The notes under the pieces are model-generated. The model saw nothing but the letters and a program-made list of their open reading frames with translations, did no database searches and was not told the DNA's origin. From JAVDCA01 sp035293985 (GTDB taxonomy: Bacteria > Pseudomonadota > Alphaproteobacteria > Rhizobiales > Xanthobacteraceae), in contig DATGLS010000045.1 in NCBI GenBank assembly GCA_035293985.1, positions 124,001 through 188,000 of the forward strand: a stretch of DNA of 64,000 bases, read 5' to 3'. The translations under genes and the position numbers were made by a program. Shown piece after piece: positions 1 through 8,477 of this stretch; position 1 is the first letter of the stretch; the number at the start of each line of letters is the position of its first letter.

Positions 1-542
1 CCTTCGCGGTGCTCGGCTTCTCGGTGCCGGTGTTCGTCGTCGGCTACGGCCTCGCCTATGTCTTCGCGCTTCGCTGGGAGTGGCTCCCCGTGCAGGGCTA
101 TGTCCCGCTCGCCGACGGCGTCTGGCGCTGGTTCAGGCACCTGATCCTGCCCTCGCTCGCGCTCGGCTGCGTCTACATCGCGCTGATCGCCCGCATCACC
201 CGCGCCGCCATGCTCGAGGTGCTGGCGCAGGACTACATCCGCACGGCGCGCGCCAAGGGGCTCGGCCAGCGCCCGATCCTGTTCGTGCATGCGCTCAAGA
301 ACGCCGCCGTGCCGATCGTCACCACCATCGGCATCGGCATCGCGCTGCTGATCGGGGGCGCCGTCGTCACCGAAAGCGTGTTCGCGATTCCGGGCCTCGG
401 CCGCCTCACGGTCGACGCCATCCTGCGCCGCGACTACCCGCTGATCCAGGGCATCGTGCTGATGTTCAGCTTCGTCTACGTGCTGGTGAACCTCCTGATC
501 GACGTCACCTACACGCTGCTCGACCCGAGGATCCGCTATTGA
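1..542 (+). CDS. ABC transporter permease, DppB/OppB class (5' end outside window)
   Basis: This is the C-terminal ~180 residues of an inner-membrane permease of the dipeptide/oligopeptide/nickel class. The frame runs open into the left edge, so the start is not in the window. Several hydrophobic segments are visible. The cytoplasmic EAA loop (ARAKGLGQRPILFVHALKN, about positions 250-306), which contacts the ATPase subunits, is intact, and the protein closes with the usual family ending LLDPRIRY. It is the first visible gene of a co-oriented set of permease, permease, ATPase, ATPase reaching 3743. The periplasmic binding protein that would define the substrate is not visible, so peptide, opine or nickel cannot be told apart. 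Confidence 0.93.
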   Translation, partial: FAVLGFSVPVFVVGYGLAYVFALRWEWLPVQGYVPLADGVWRWFRHLILPSLALGCVYIALIARITRAAMLEVLAQDYIRTARAKGLGQRPILFVHALKNAAVPIVTTIGIGIALLIGGAVVTESVFAIPGLGRLTVDAILRRDYPLIQGIVLMFSFVYVLVNLLIDVTYTLLDPRIRY

Positions 543-567
543 GCAGCCAGATAACACACTCGCGGGG

Positions 568-676
568 TTCCCCTCCCCCCGTTCGCGCAGCGAATGGCGG
601 GGAGGGGTCAGGGGTGGGGGGCGCCGCTTGCTCAGGGCAAGCCGCATTCGTCACCGCCGCCCCCACCCTCCCCGAC
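568..676. repeat. Palindromic element (family E) between the two permease genes
   Basis: G/C-rich arms pair with each other: CCCTCCCCCC near 570 with GGCGGGGAGGG near 598, and GGGGTGGGGGGCG near 611 with CGCCCCCACCCTCCCC near 659. A shorter relative lies at 1565-1602 in the next junction of the same operon. The element provides GGAGGGG (601-607) six bases before a GTG at 614, so it may supply the translation start of the second permease. Confidence 0.7.
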
Positions 677-1531
677 ATCCTCCCGCCCATCAAAATCCGC
701 CGCGGCGTCACCGGCTTCCTGCGCCGCCACCCGACCATCGCGATCGGCGCCGCCATCATCCTCGTCATGATCCTGATGGCCCTGCTGGCCCCCTGGCTCG
801 GCACCGTCGACCCGACCGCGATCGCCACCTACCGTCGCACCCGCCCGCCGTCGCAGGCTTGGTGGTTCGGCACCGACATGCTCGGCCGCGACATCTACTC
901 GCGCGTCGTCTTCGGCGCCCGCATCTCGCTTCTCGTCGGCTTCTCGGTCGCGCTCGCCGCCTCGGCGGTCGGCCTCGCCATCGGCCTCGTCGCCGGCTTC
1001 GTGCGCTGGCTCGACGGCGTCGTCATGCGCATCATGGACGGCATGATGTCGATCCCACCAATTTTGCTCGCGATCGCCCTGATGGCGCTCACCCGCGCCA
1101 GCGTCGGCAACGTCATCATCGCGATCTCGCTCGCGGAATTTCCCCGCGTCTCCCGCCTGGTGCGCGGCGTGGTGCTCACCTTGCGCGAGCAGCCCTATGT
1201 CGATGCCGCCGTCGCGGCCGGCACCCGCACGCCCATGATCATCCTGCGCCACATCTTGCCGAACACGGTCGCGCCCATGACCGTGCAGGCGACCTACATC
1301 TGCGCCAGCGCCATGATCATCGAGGCGATCCTCAGCTTCATCGGCGCCGGCACCCCGCCGATCATCCCGTCCTGGGGCAACATCATGGCCGACGGCCGCG
1401 CGCTCTGGCAGGTGAAGCCGTTCATCGTGTTCTTCCCCGCGGTCTTTCTGTCGGTCACGGTGCTGGCCGTGAATTTGCTGGGCGATGGTTTGCGCGACGC
1501 GCTCGATCCACGCCTGGCGAAGGGTTTGTGA
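614..1531 (+). CDS. ABC transporter permease, DppC/OppC class
   Basis: Second inner-membrane permease of the transporter, about 305 residues from the GTG at 614. After a short cytoplasmic tail it has a first membrane helix (IAIGAAIILVMILMALLAPW), the conserved segment GTDMLGRDIYSRVVFGAR, further helices, and the EAA loop DAAVAAGTRTPMIILRHILPN spread over about 1201-1263. It ends GDGLRDALDPRL, normal for DppC. The start is uncertain. No ATG, GTG or TTG lies in frame between 616 and the first helix, so the usable start sits inside the palindromic element at 568-676, with GGAGGGG well placed before the GTG. The frame is open further upstream. Confidence 0.9.
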   Translation: MGGAACSGQAAFVTAAPTLPDILPPIKIRRGVTGFLRRHPTIAIGAAIILVMILMALLAPWLGTVDPTAIATYRRTRPPSQAWWFGTDMLGRDIYSRVVFGARISLLVGFSVALAASAVGLAIGLVAGFVRWLDGVVMRIMDGMMSIPPILLAIALMALTRASVGNVIIAISLAEFPRVSRLVRGVVLTLREQPYVDAAVAAGTRTPMIILRHILPNTVAPMTVQATYICASAMIIEAILSFIGAGTPPIIPSWGNIMADGRALWQVKPFIVFFPAVFLSVTVLAVNLLGDGLRDALDPRLAKGL

Positions 1532-1564
1532 CAGTGAGTAAGGGACGCACCGCGCGCGCGGCGG

Positions 1565-1602
1565 CCACCCTCCCGCCCACTCAAGTCGGGCGTGGGGAGG
1601 GG
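1565..1602. repeat. Short palindrome (family E) before the first ATPase gene
   Basis: CCACCCTCCCGCCC and GGGCGTGGGGAGGGG form an inverted repeat around a short spacer. It shares its arms with the element at 568-676. It lies in the 104-base gap between permease and ATPase genes. Confidence 0.6.
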
Positions 1603-1635
1603 AGCGCCGGCAGCGGTCGCGGGGCCTGACACACC

Positions 1636-2628
<993 letters not shown>

Positions 2629-2726
2629 GTTGAGCAGACTGCCCGCGATCACCCACCCCTGAAGCGGGAGGGTGATCGCACACCGCGTCACCTCACATGC
2701 GACAACCGCATCCAACTGCGCGCCCC

Positions 2727-3743
2727 ATGTCCCCGCTCCTTCAGGTCAACGACATCAAGAAGCACTTCCTCCTGCGCGGCCGCCTCGGCGGCCGCGCCGG
2801 CTTCGTCTACGCGGTCGACGGCGTCTCCTTCGCGATCGACCGGGCCGAGACCCTCGCGCTGGTCGGCGAGTCCGGCTGCGGCAAGTCGACCGTCGGCCGC
2901 GCCATCCTGCGCCTGTTCGACCTCACCGCCGGCCAGGTGATCCTCGACGGCACGCGCATCGACGACCTCTCGGCCGCGACGCTGCGCCCGCTGCGCCGCC
3001 GCATCCAGGTCGTCTTCCAGGACCCGTTCGCGAGCCTCAACCCGCGCCTGCGCGTGCGCGACATCCTGGCCGAGCCGATCAAGAATTTCCGCCTCGCCGG
3101 CTCCTCCGCCGACCTCGGCCGCCGCCTCGCCCGCCTGATCGACATCGTCGGCCTGCCGCGCGACTCCGCCTCACGCTTCCCGCACGAGTTCTCCGGCGGC
3201 CAGCGCCAGCGCATCGGCATCGCCCGCGCGCTCGCGGCCGAGCCCGACCTCATCGTCTGCGACGAGGCCGTCTCGGCGCTCGACGTCTCGGTCAAGGCGC
3301 AGATCGTCAACCTGCTCGCCGATCTCCAGCGCGAGCTCGGCCTCGCGCTCCTGTTCATCTCGCACGACCTCGCGGTGGTCGAATACATGACGCACCGCGT
3401 CGCCGTCATGTATCTCGGCCGCATCGTCGAGCTCGGCGCAAAGCGCGCCATCTTCGCCGCGCCGCGCCACCCTTATACGAAGGCGCTGCTCTCCGCCGTC
3501 CCCCGCCCCGACCCGACCACCCCGCCCAACCGCATGGTGCTCAAGGGCGACGTCCCGAGCCCCGCCAACCCGCCCAAGGGCTGCCGCTTCCACACCCGCT
3601 GCCCCTTCGTCTTCGACCGCTGCCGGGTCGAGACGCCCGCGCTGAAGCTCACCGGCGACGACCACTTCGCCGCCTGCCATCTGAACGACGAAGGCGCGCC
3701 CACTGCTCCACAACCCGCAATGCCAGACCCACCCTCATCCTGA
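2727..3743 (+). CDS. ABC transporter ATP-binding protein, DppF/OppF class
   Basis: Second ATPase, 338 residues from the ATG at 2727; an in-frame ATG at 2697 would add ten residues. Walker A GESGCGKS is at about 47-54, the signature FSGGQRQRI near 155, and Walker B DLIVCDEAVSALD near 172-184, followed by the H-loop in ISHDLAVV. The C-terminal peptide-transporter extension carries GCRFHTRCPF, a cysteine pattern also seen in DppF proteins. It closes the operon and faces a minus-strand phasin gene, with a palindrome in the gap. The tail after about residue 315 (PTAPQPAMPDPPSS) is low complexity. Confidence 0.95.
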   Translation: MSPLLQVNDIKKHFLLRGRLGGRAGFVYAVDGVSFAIDRAETLALVGESGCGKSTVGRAILRLFDLTAGQVILDGTRIDDLSAATLRPLRRRIQVVFQDPFASLNPRLRVRDILAEPIKNFRLAGSSADLGRRLARLIDIVGLPRDSASRFPHEFSGGQRQRIGIARALAAEPDLIVCDEAVSALDVSVKAQIVNLLADLQRELGLALLFISHDLAVVEYMTHRVAVMYLGRIVELGAKRAIFAAPRHPYTKALLSAVPRPDPTTPPNRMVLKGDVPSPANPPKGCRFHTRCPFVFDRCRVETPALKLTGDDHFAACHLNDEGAPTAPQPAMPDPPSS

Positions 3744-3897
3744 GGTGCCTGTGGGCGACCCGCGAAGGCGCCGTCGCCCACCGTGCGGCAGCGTCGCTCG
3801 TGGAAGATGAGCGCGGACGTGGATGCCCGGCGCTCTTCGCCGGGCATGACGGGAACGGGTTGTCGTCACGGCCGGGCGTCTCCCGGCCATCCACGCC
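3727..3897. repeat. Palindromes of families B and A in the convergent gap after the ATPase gene
   Basis: A family B motif (ctcatcctgaggtgcc near 3729) overlaps the end of the ATPase gene and is followed by a family A element at 3815-3897. The latter has arms gacgtggatgcccgg / ccgggcatgacg and cggccgggcg / cccggccatccacg. The gap separates convergent genes, so the hairpins may work as a two-way terminator. Confidence 0.7.
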
Positions 3898-3949
3898 TAG
3901 CCGTCACTCGATCCCGCGGGCCGCAGCCGACCCGCCGCTCTACGCTGCG

Positions 3950-4372
3950 CTACTCCGCCGCCTGCTGCGAGGCGCGGCGCGCCTCGTCCATCGCCTCGCC
4001 GGCCTCGCGCATCAGCGCCTCGCTCAGGCGGCGGTTGCCGTCCGCGAAGGTGCGCGCCTGCTTGCTCATGAATTCGCTCTGCACCTGCGCCCATTCGAGC
4101 GGGTCCCTGAGGTGCACCATGCGGTTGGCGAACTCGTTGGTGTTCTCCACCGCCTTCTCGGCGATGTCCTGCGCGTGCTCGCGCATCGCCGAGGCATGAT
4201 GGCCGACGCCGTCGGCGGCACGGCGGACCATGGTCAGCATGCCGTCGAGCGCCGCCATGCTCTGGCGCAGATTGTAGTCGGCGAGCTGGGCCATCCAGTT
4301 CGCGCCCGAGCTCGCGGCCTCCGTCGCGCGCTCGAAGTTCTCTTTCGCGAAGTTGCGCGGGTTTGTTGCCAT
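3950..4372 (-). CDS. Phasin family protein
   Basis: A 140-residue, all-helical, soluble protein of the phasin type. Such proteins coat polyhydroxyalkanoate granules and influence their number and size. It starts MATNPRNFAKENFERATEAA and continues with amphipathic helices rich in Ala, Met and Glu and no membrane segment, the typical Rhizobiales phasin pattern. Length is normal. It stands alone, convergent with the ABC operon and divergent from the DedA gene. The PHA synthase in this window (42620-44620) is its likely functional partner though not linked. Assignment rests on overall pattern, not on catalytic residues. Confidence 0.8.
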   Translation of the reverse strand: MATNPRNFAKENFERATEAASSGANWMAQLADYNLRQSMAALDGMLTMVRRAADGVGHHASAMREHAQDIAEKAVENTNEFANRMVHLRDPLEWAQVQSEFMSKQARTFADGNRRLSEALMREAGEAMDEARRASQQAAE

Positions 4373-4610
4373 CTTATGGCCTCCCTTCCGTCACGTGTTC
4401 GAGTGGTGTCGGTTCGTGCAAGGCTCTTGCCGCAGTGTTCCTTTTACCGGCGGAACTTGGCGGCGTCGCCCATGTGGGGAAACGAACAGAGCGCGCGCCC
4501 GTTCCGCACTCGCGAAGGGAATGTGCGCAGATTTTCTGCGGAATGAACCAGTCGGCGAGCCGACCAGTCTCCCTCCGTCATGGCCGCAGGCCGCCACTAA
4601 ATCTTCTTTT

Positions 4611-4695
4611 CGTCATGGCCGGCGAAGGCCGGCCATCCACGTCTTCCTTGGCTGAAAAGCAAGACGTGGATGCCCGGCCTGCGCCGGGCATGACG
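4611..4695. repeat. Family A palindrome
   Basis: Arms cgtcatggccggcgaaggcc and its partner ending ccgggcatgacgg flank the inner inverted pair catccacgtctt / aagacgtggatg. This is the commonest element in the window, with about 17 loci, all but one clearly intergenic. Confidence 0.85.
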
Positions 4696-4867
4696 GATGT
4701 TGCGGCGTGACGGATGCTGCCGCATGACGGGATGTTGCGGCGTGACGGGATGTTGCGGCGTAACGGATGTTGCGGGCATGACGGGATGTTGCGGGCATGA
4801 CGGATGTTGCGGGCGTGACGGATGTCGCGCGGGCATGACGGATCTTGCGGGGCCTGACGAATGTTGA
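4690..4867. repeat. Degenerate tandem repeat, about ten 17-20 bp units
   Basis: Units fit the consensus RTGACGGGATGTTGCGGGC with substitutions and one- or two-base length changes. The first unit begins in the last bases of the family A palindrome (gcatgacgg). This suggests that the array grew by slippage from the palindrome's outer arm. Confidence 0.85.
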
Positions 4868-4934
4868 TGGCCCGCCGTAATACAGGTCCGCCCGCAATTG
4901 CCCTCACCCCGCCCGCGCCCTACCCTGCCACCCC

Positions 4935-5579
4935 ATGCACCTCTTCTCGCCCGACCTGCTCCACCATCTCGCGCACACCTACGGCCTGTGGCTCGTGTTC
5001 GCCGTGGTGCTGCTCGAATGCCTCGGCATTCCGATGCCGGGCGAGACCGCGCTCGTCGGCGCCGCGATCTATGCCGGCACCACCCACAACATCCACATCG
5101 CCGCCGTGATCGCGGTCGCGGCCGCCGCCGCCATCATCGGCGCGAGCTGCGGCTACCTGATCGGCCGCTCGATCGGCTTTCGCCTGCTCGTGCATTACGG
5201 CCGCCGCATCCGCCTCGACGAGCGCCGCCTCAAGGTCGGCGAGTATCTCTTCCGCCGCCACGGCGGCAAGATCGTCTTCTTCGGCCGCTTCATCGCGCTG
5301 TTGCGCACCTATGCGGCGCTGCTCGCCGGCGCGAACCGCATGCCGCTCTCCCGCTTCATGCTGATGAACGCCGCCGGCGGCATCGTGTGGGCCACCGTGT
5401 TCGGCGTCGGCGCCTACCTGTTCGGCCACGAGGCCGCCCATCTCGGCGGCCGCGTGAGCCTCGCGCTGCTGGTGCTGGTGATCGCCGGCGTCATTGCCGG
5501 CATCGTCTTCTTCCGCCGCCACGAGGACGAGCTCATCCGCCGCGCCGAGCTCGCGATTCCCGGCCCGCTCGGCGAGTGA
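4935..5579 (+). CDS. DedA/SNARE-associated family inner-membrane protein
   Basis: A 214-residue polytopic membrane protein of the DedA (VTT) family, whose members help maintain membrane potential or move lipid carriers. Family hallmarks are the early ECLGIPMPGETAL segment, re-entrant and membrane helices rich in Ala/Gly, and the basic motif FFGRFIALLRTYAALLAGANRM around residues 116-137, which matches the conserved F-x-R-x3-R region. The C-terminus is a membrane helix followed by a charged tail. It is monocistronic. A second, more distant DedA gene lies at 48777-49304. The individual substrate is unknown. Confidence 0.9.
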   Translation: MHLFSPDLLHHLAHTYGLWLVFAVVLLECLGIPMPGETALVGAAIYAGTTHNIHIAAVIAVAAAAAIIGASCGYLIGRSIGFRLLVHYGRRIRLDERRLKVGEYLFRRHGGKIVFFGRFIALLRTYAALLAGANRMPLSRFMLMNAAGGIVWATVFGVGAYLFGHEAAHLGGRVSLALLVLVIAGVIAGIVFFRRHEDELIRRAELAIPGPLGE

Positions 5580-5605
5580 CGACCAAAACCGCCCTGCGGC
5601 CTATC

Positions 5606-5652
5606 CGTCATGGCCGGGCCATTGGATGCCCGGCATTCGCCCGGCACGACGG
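5606..5652. repeat. Short family A palindrome after the DedA gene
   Basis: cgtcatggccgggcc pairs with the segment ending gcccggcacgacgg around a shortened centre. It lies 27 bases after the DedA stop and could end its transcript. Confidence 0.65.
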
Positions 5653-5810
5653 GCCAGAACGGGCCGCAAATCGGAACTCTGTTGCCCCCCCGCCACACTG
5701 CCGGCACAACCTGCAGTGATCAGGCGCCTTATGTCCTCCTTGGGACTTAACTTCGCGCCGGGTCGGTGTAAGACCCGCTTGTCCACACATGCGCTGGAGA
5801 GCGTCCCGCA

Positions 5811-6506
5811 ATGCTACGTAAATTCCTGTTCTCGACCGCCGCCGTGATCGCGCTCGGCGCAACCGCTGCATCCGCCGCCGATCTGCCGCGGCCGATGTAC
5901 ACCAAGGCGCCGCCGATCGTTGAGCCCGTCGTCGGCGACTGGACCGGCTTCTACATCGGCGTCAACATCGGCTACGGCTGGGGCTCGGCCAGCGCCAATG
6001 CGGGCGGCATCGCCGGCTCGGAGAATCTCGACGGCGTCCTCGGCGGCGGCCAGATCGGCTACAACTGGCAGAATGGCGGCCCGTGGGTGTTCGGCATCGA
6101 GGTCGACGGCCAGGGCACCGACCAGCACGCCAATTTCACCGGCACCGCCGGCGCCATCACGGTCACCGAGAGCGACAAGCTGCCGTGGTTCATGACCGCG
6201 CGCGGCCGCATCGGCTACGCGTTCGCGCCGTCGTGGATGATCTACGCCACCGGCGGCCTCGCGGTCGCCGATTTCCAGTCGACCATCGCGGCGACCGGGC
6301 TCGGCTCGGCCACCTGGGAGGTCACCCGCGCGGGCTGGACCGCCGGCGCCGGCATCGAGGGCCGCATCAATCGCCAGCTCTCGTGGAAGCTCGAGTATCT
6401 CCACATCGACACCGGCACGTTCAACACCACGGTGTTCGGCGTGATCCCGGCGAGCGTGCGCCTCACCGACGACATCGGCCGCGTCGGCCTCAACTGGCAC
6501 TTCTGA
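5811..6506 (+). CDS. Outer-membrane beta-barrel protein (Omp25/31, OmpW-like porin family)
   Basis: A 231-residue secreted barrel protein. A Sec signal peptide (MLRKFLFSTAAVIALGATAASA) is followed by ADLPRPMYTKAP, the standard start of Rhizobiales outer-membrane immunogenic/porin proteins. The rest alternates short strands such as WTGFYIGVNIGYGWGS, PWVFGIEVDGQG, TARGRIGYAFAPSWMIYATGG and SWKLEYLHID, and ends RVGLNWHF. The terminal Phe is the signal for BAM-mediated barrel insertion. It is a single gene with an obvious intrinsic terminator at 6578. It is probably abundant and structural; pore function is inferred only from the family. Confidence 0.92.
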   Translation: MLRKFLFSTAAVIALGATAASAADLPRPMYTKAPPIVEPVVGDWTGFYIGVNIGYGWGSASANAGGIAGSENLDGVLGGGQIGYNWQNGGPWVFGIEVDGQGTDQHANFTGTAGAITVTESDKLPWFMTARGRIGYAFAPSWMIYATGGLAVADFQSTIAATGLGSATWEVTRAGWTAGAGIEGRINRQLSWKLEYLHIDTGTFNTTVFGVIPASVRLTDDIGRVGLNWHF

Positions 6507-6520
6507 GCAGAAAGTCCGAT

Positions 6521-6557
6521 CGAAGAAGACGGTCCAACCGAAGAAGAAGGTCCAACC
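6521..6557. repeat. Two 18-base direct repeats after the barrel-protein gene
   Basis: cgaagaagacggtccaac at 6521 and cgaagaagaaggtccaac at 6540 differ by one base. They lie between the stop codon and the terminator hairpin. Their function is unknown; a transcribed 3' end or duplication scar is possible. Confidence 0.7.
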
Positions 6558-6577
6558 CTCCCATTGGACTGCAACTG

Positions 6578-6612
6578 CCCCGGCACGCGCGACCGTGCCG
6601 GGGTTTTGTTTT
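6578..6612 (+). terminator. Intrinsic terminator of the outer-membrane protein gene
   Basis: A perfect 10-bp stem, CCCCGGCACG with CGTGCCGGGG, closes a six-base loop and is followed by TTTTGTTTT. It sits about 70 bases after the stop codon. Confidence 0.93.
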
Positions 6613-6743
6613 GACGCGCAATGTCCCCGGCGCGGCGAAAGTCGGTATCATTTGCTTCCGCGTCCTCGCCGATGCCCGACCCGTTGCGACCGGGAGCACC
6701 GTCACGACGCACGTTTGCCAATGCCGTCCAGAGGAGCAGCGCG

Positions 6744-7109
6744 TTGACCACATCCGCGCCGAGCGCCGCGCCGCCGGCCAAAGCGCAATCGAAACTCCAG
6801 CGCGTGGCCTATGCGGTCGTCGGCGTGATCTTGTTCCTGGTCGGGTTGATGCGGCTCTACTTCGTTTTCTTCCCCGGCCTGCCCGGCTGCAGCTCCGACG
6901 CCGCGCGCAGCACCATCATCGACATATACAAGAAGAAGAACGTCGAGATCACCGAGCTGAGCAACCAACGCACGCTCACCGACAGCTCGACCGAGAACAC
7001 TTGCCAGGCGGACGTCAAGACGCCCACCCAGACCGCGACGCTGTCCTACCGCATCTACTGGAAGGGAAAGACCGCCGAGGTCCTCATCACCAAGGTGGAC
7101 ACCCACTAG
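6744..7109 (+). CDS. Small single-pass membrane protein of unknown function
   Basis: Unrecognised protein of about 121 residues if translation begins at the TTG at 6744, which has AGAGGAG seven bases upstream; in-frame ATGs at 6621 and 6672 lack such a site. An Ala/Pro-rich start is followed by one membrane helix (VAYAVVGVILFLVGLMRLYF). The remaining ~80 residues are polar and probably periplasmic, with two cysteines (PGCSSDA and NTCQADV) that could form a disulfide. The sequence is not repeat-derived and codon use fits a real gene. It is convergent with the pRiA4b ORF-3-like gene. No function is proposed. Confidence 0.6.
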   Translation: MTTSAPSAAPPAKAQSKLQRVAYAVVGVILFLVGLMRLYFVFFPGLPGCSSDAARSTIIDIYKKKNVEITELSNQRTLTDSSTENTCQADVKTPTQTATLSYRIYWKGKTAEVLITKVDTH

Positions 7110-7164
7110 CCGGCGCGAGGTCCGATCCGCATCCGGTCGATGGCGCGGGTTTCCGCTGCATCGT

Positions 7165-7236
7165 CCTGGCCGGGCGCAGCTCGCCCCGCCGTAGCTCGAC
7201 CGTCATGGCCAGGCGCAGCTCGCCGGCATGACGCGG
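7165..7236. repeat. Degenerate family A palindrome in a convergent gap
   Basis: cctggccgggcgcagctcg and cgtcatggccaggcgcagctcgccggcatgacg are decayed arms of family A. They lie between the small membrane protein gene and the minus-strand gene ending at 7245. Confidence 0.55.
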
Positions 7237-7244
7237 ACCGCGGG

Positions 7245-7850
7245 TTACGCAGTGCGGCGGCGCCGGGCGGCGGGTTTGCGCGACCACAGTTGCGCGAGCT
7301 CGGCGACGTCCGCGGCGAGCCGATCGATATCGACGGCGTCGGGCCGGAAGTCGTCCCCATGCCAGTCCCTGAGCTCGCGGTGTCGCTCGTGCGCAGGGTC
7401 GGCGATCGCTTCGAGGAACTCGGCATATCCCCACGGACCGCCGACGTCCTCGGGCGGGCAGCGGCCTTGGGCATCGAGCAGGCAGGGATAAAGCCCGCCC
7501 GGGACGGGATCGAGCAGGCGCTCGACCGTGATCTTGTGCTCCCAGCCATCGCCGAAGTCGTAGAGGTACTTCAGCGTCTTTCCTCCGATATCCTCGAGCA
7601 CGCGATCGAGCCGCGCCTTGCGCGCGTCGAGGAAGTCGTCGCCCCCATTCCCATCGGGATCAGGCGTGCTCCAGCCGACGCCGCCCGCCCGGATCTCGTA
7701 GAGATGGCTGTTGGTCCAGCCCATGGCCGCCTGGATGACGAGGTGCAGCCGGTCGAGCCGGATGCCGAATGGCACCTCGACCCGGCGCACGACCGCGGGC
7801 TTGACGTCGTCGAGGGCGATCTTGAGGCGCGCGATGGTCACGGCGATCAT
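7245..7850 (-). CDS. Plasmid pRiA4b ORF-3 family protein
   Basis: A 201-residue protein of the pRiA4b ORF-3-like family. Features are the N-terminal L-x-I-x-L--D-KPxVWRR-like segment (RLKIALDDVKPAVVRRVEVP), FDRLHLVIQ-type helix, AMGWTNSHLYEI, then YLYDFGDGWEHKITVE and GPWGYAEFLEA, which are the family's fixed blocks. Biochemical function is unknown; members are often found on plasmids or next to insertion sequences. Immediately upstream (7897-7983) is a fragment of an IS66 transposase, so this gene probably arrived on, or was a passenger of, a mobile element. The gene itself looks intact. Confidence 0.9.
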   Translation of the reverse strand: MIAVTIARLKIALDDVKPAVVRRVEVPFGIRLDRLHLVIQAAMGWTNSHLYEIRAGGVGWSTPDPDGNGGDDFLDARKARLDRVLEDIGGKTLKYLYDFGDGWEHKITVERLLDPVPGGLYPCLLDAQGRCPPEDVGGPWGYAEFLEAIADPAHERHRELRDWHGDDFRPDAVDIDRLAADVAELAQLWSRKPAARRRRTA

Positions 7851-7896
7851 GCCGCCACTTTACGCCGCTCCAGCGCGGCGGCCCAGCGCCAAAGGG

Positions 7897-7983
7897 CCAA
7901 TTCCAGGCCAGCAGGGCATCGCGCCTGTGGATAGCGTGATCGTCGGTGCGCGCGGGCACCTGGGCGAGCCAGGCCTGCGGATC
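7897..7983 (-). pseudogene. IS66-family transposase C-terminal remnant
   Basis: On the minus strand about 29 codons read DPQAWLAQVPARTDDH followed by AIHRRDALLAWNW. IS66 TnpC proteins end in a closely similar block (roughly PxxWLxDVLxRIxDHP-xxRxDELLPWNW). Nothing else of a transposase is recognisable around it. It is a small scar of a lost insertion sequence beside the pRiA4b-type gene. Confidence 0.6.
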
Positions 7984-8103
7984 GAGCTCGCTTCGCTCGC
8001 AAGGACGCGCGCGAAGAACATCAGTCATCACCCGTCATGGCCGGGCGAAGTCCCGGCCATCCACGTCTTGCTTGCTGACTCCCCGCGTCTCCTCCCCAAG
8101 TCC

Positions 8104-8150
8104 CGTCACCCTGAGGCGCTCGGCGCGCAGCGCCGAGCCGCGAAGGACGA
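8104..8150. repeat. Family B palindrome
   Basis: cgtcaccctgaggcgctcgg and ccgagccgcgaaggacg flank the symmetric centre cgcgcag. Related copies are at 3729, 18977 and 20414. Confidence 0.65.
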
Positions 8151-8360
8151 TCGGCCGAGCCCGCGCCGCAACCTACCGATTGAGCAAACACGTGACCGCC
8201 CGCGTACGCGTAGCATTTGCGCGCATGACGCGAAAAACATCGCCCGTCATGGCCGGGCGAAGTCCGGACCATCCATGTCTTGCTGCCGAGTCGTCGTCAG
8301 CAAGCGCTAGCTGCCATTCGCCAACAAAACGCAACGTCAACACGGCAGTTCGATAGGATA

Positions 8361-8410
8361 GGCACGCGATAAGGCCGCAATCCCCGCCCCTTAAGACCAG
8401 GGGGCGTGCC
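8361..8410. promoter_or_regulatory. Nested dyad upstream of the restriction-modification operon
   Basis: GGCACGC at 8361 pairs with GCGTGCC at 8404, and inside it CGCCCC near 8386 pairs with GGGGCG near 8401. It lies just before the proposed hsdM promoter and could be an operator or the terminator of leftward transcription. Confidence 0.4.
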
Positions 8411-8425
8411 GCGTCCGCAATGCAT

Positions 8426-8454
8426 TTGATGGCCTGGGCGCGACTCGCTAGGTT
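8426..8454 (+). promoter_or_regulatory. Candidate sigma-70 promoter of hsdM
   Basis: TTGATG, a 17-base spacer and TAGGTT would start transcription near 8461. The strong Shine-Dalgarno CAGGAGGGG lies just before the ATG at 8478. Confidence 0.5.
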
Positions 8455-8477
8455 AGCCGGAACCAGGAGGGGACCGG

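Larger units (their letters stand above)
4373..4934. other. 562-base intergenic region between divergent phasin and DedA genes
   Basis: No credible gene is present. The half next to the phasin gene must carry its promoter; no confident -35/-10 pair was found. The rest holds a family A palindrome (4611-4695) running directly into a degenerate tandem repeat (4690-4867). Open frames here are translations of those repeats. Confidence 0.6.
7984..8425. other. Repeat-rich intergenic region upstream of hsdM
   Basis: No gene is supported. It holds two half-copies of family A (8033-8070 and 8245-8280, both cgtcatggccgggcgaagtcc followed by catccacgtctt-like bases), a family B palindrome (8104-8150) and a GC-rich dyad at 8361-8410. 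It marks the left edge of the defence island. Confidence 0.6.

Noticed and set aside
4578..4907. Small minus-strand frames rich in RHARNIRHA and RNIPSC motifs
   Set aside because: They are translations of the tandem repeat at 4690-4867, with no start signal or conserved domain.
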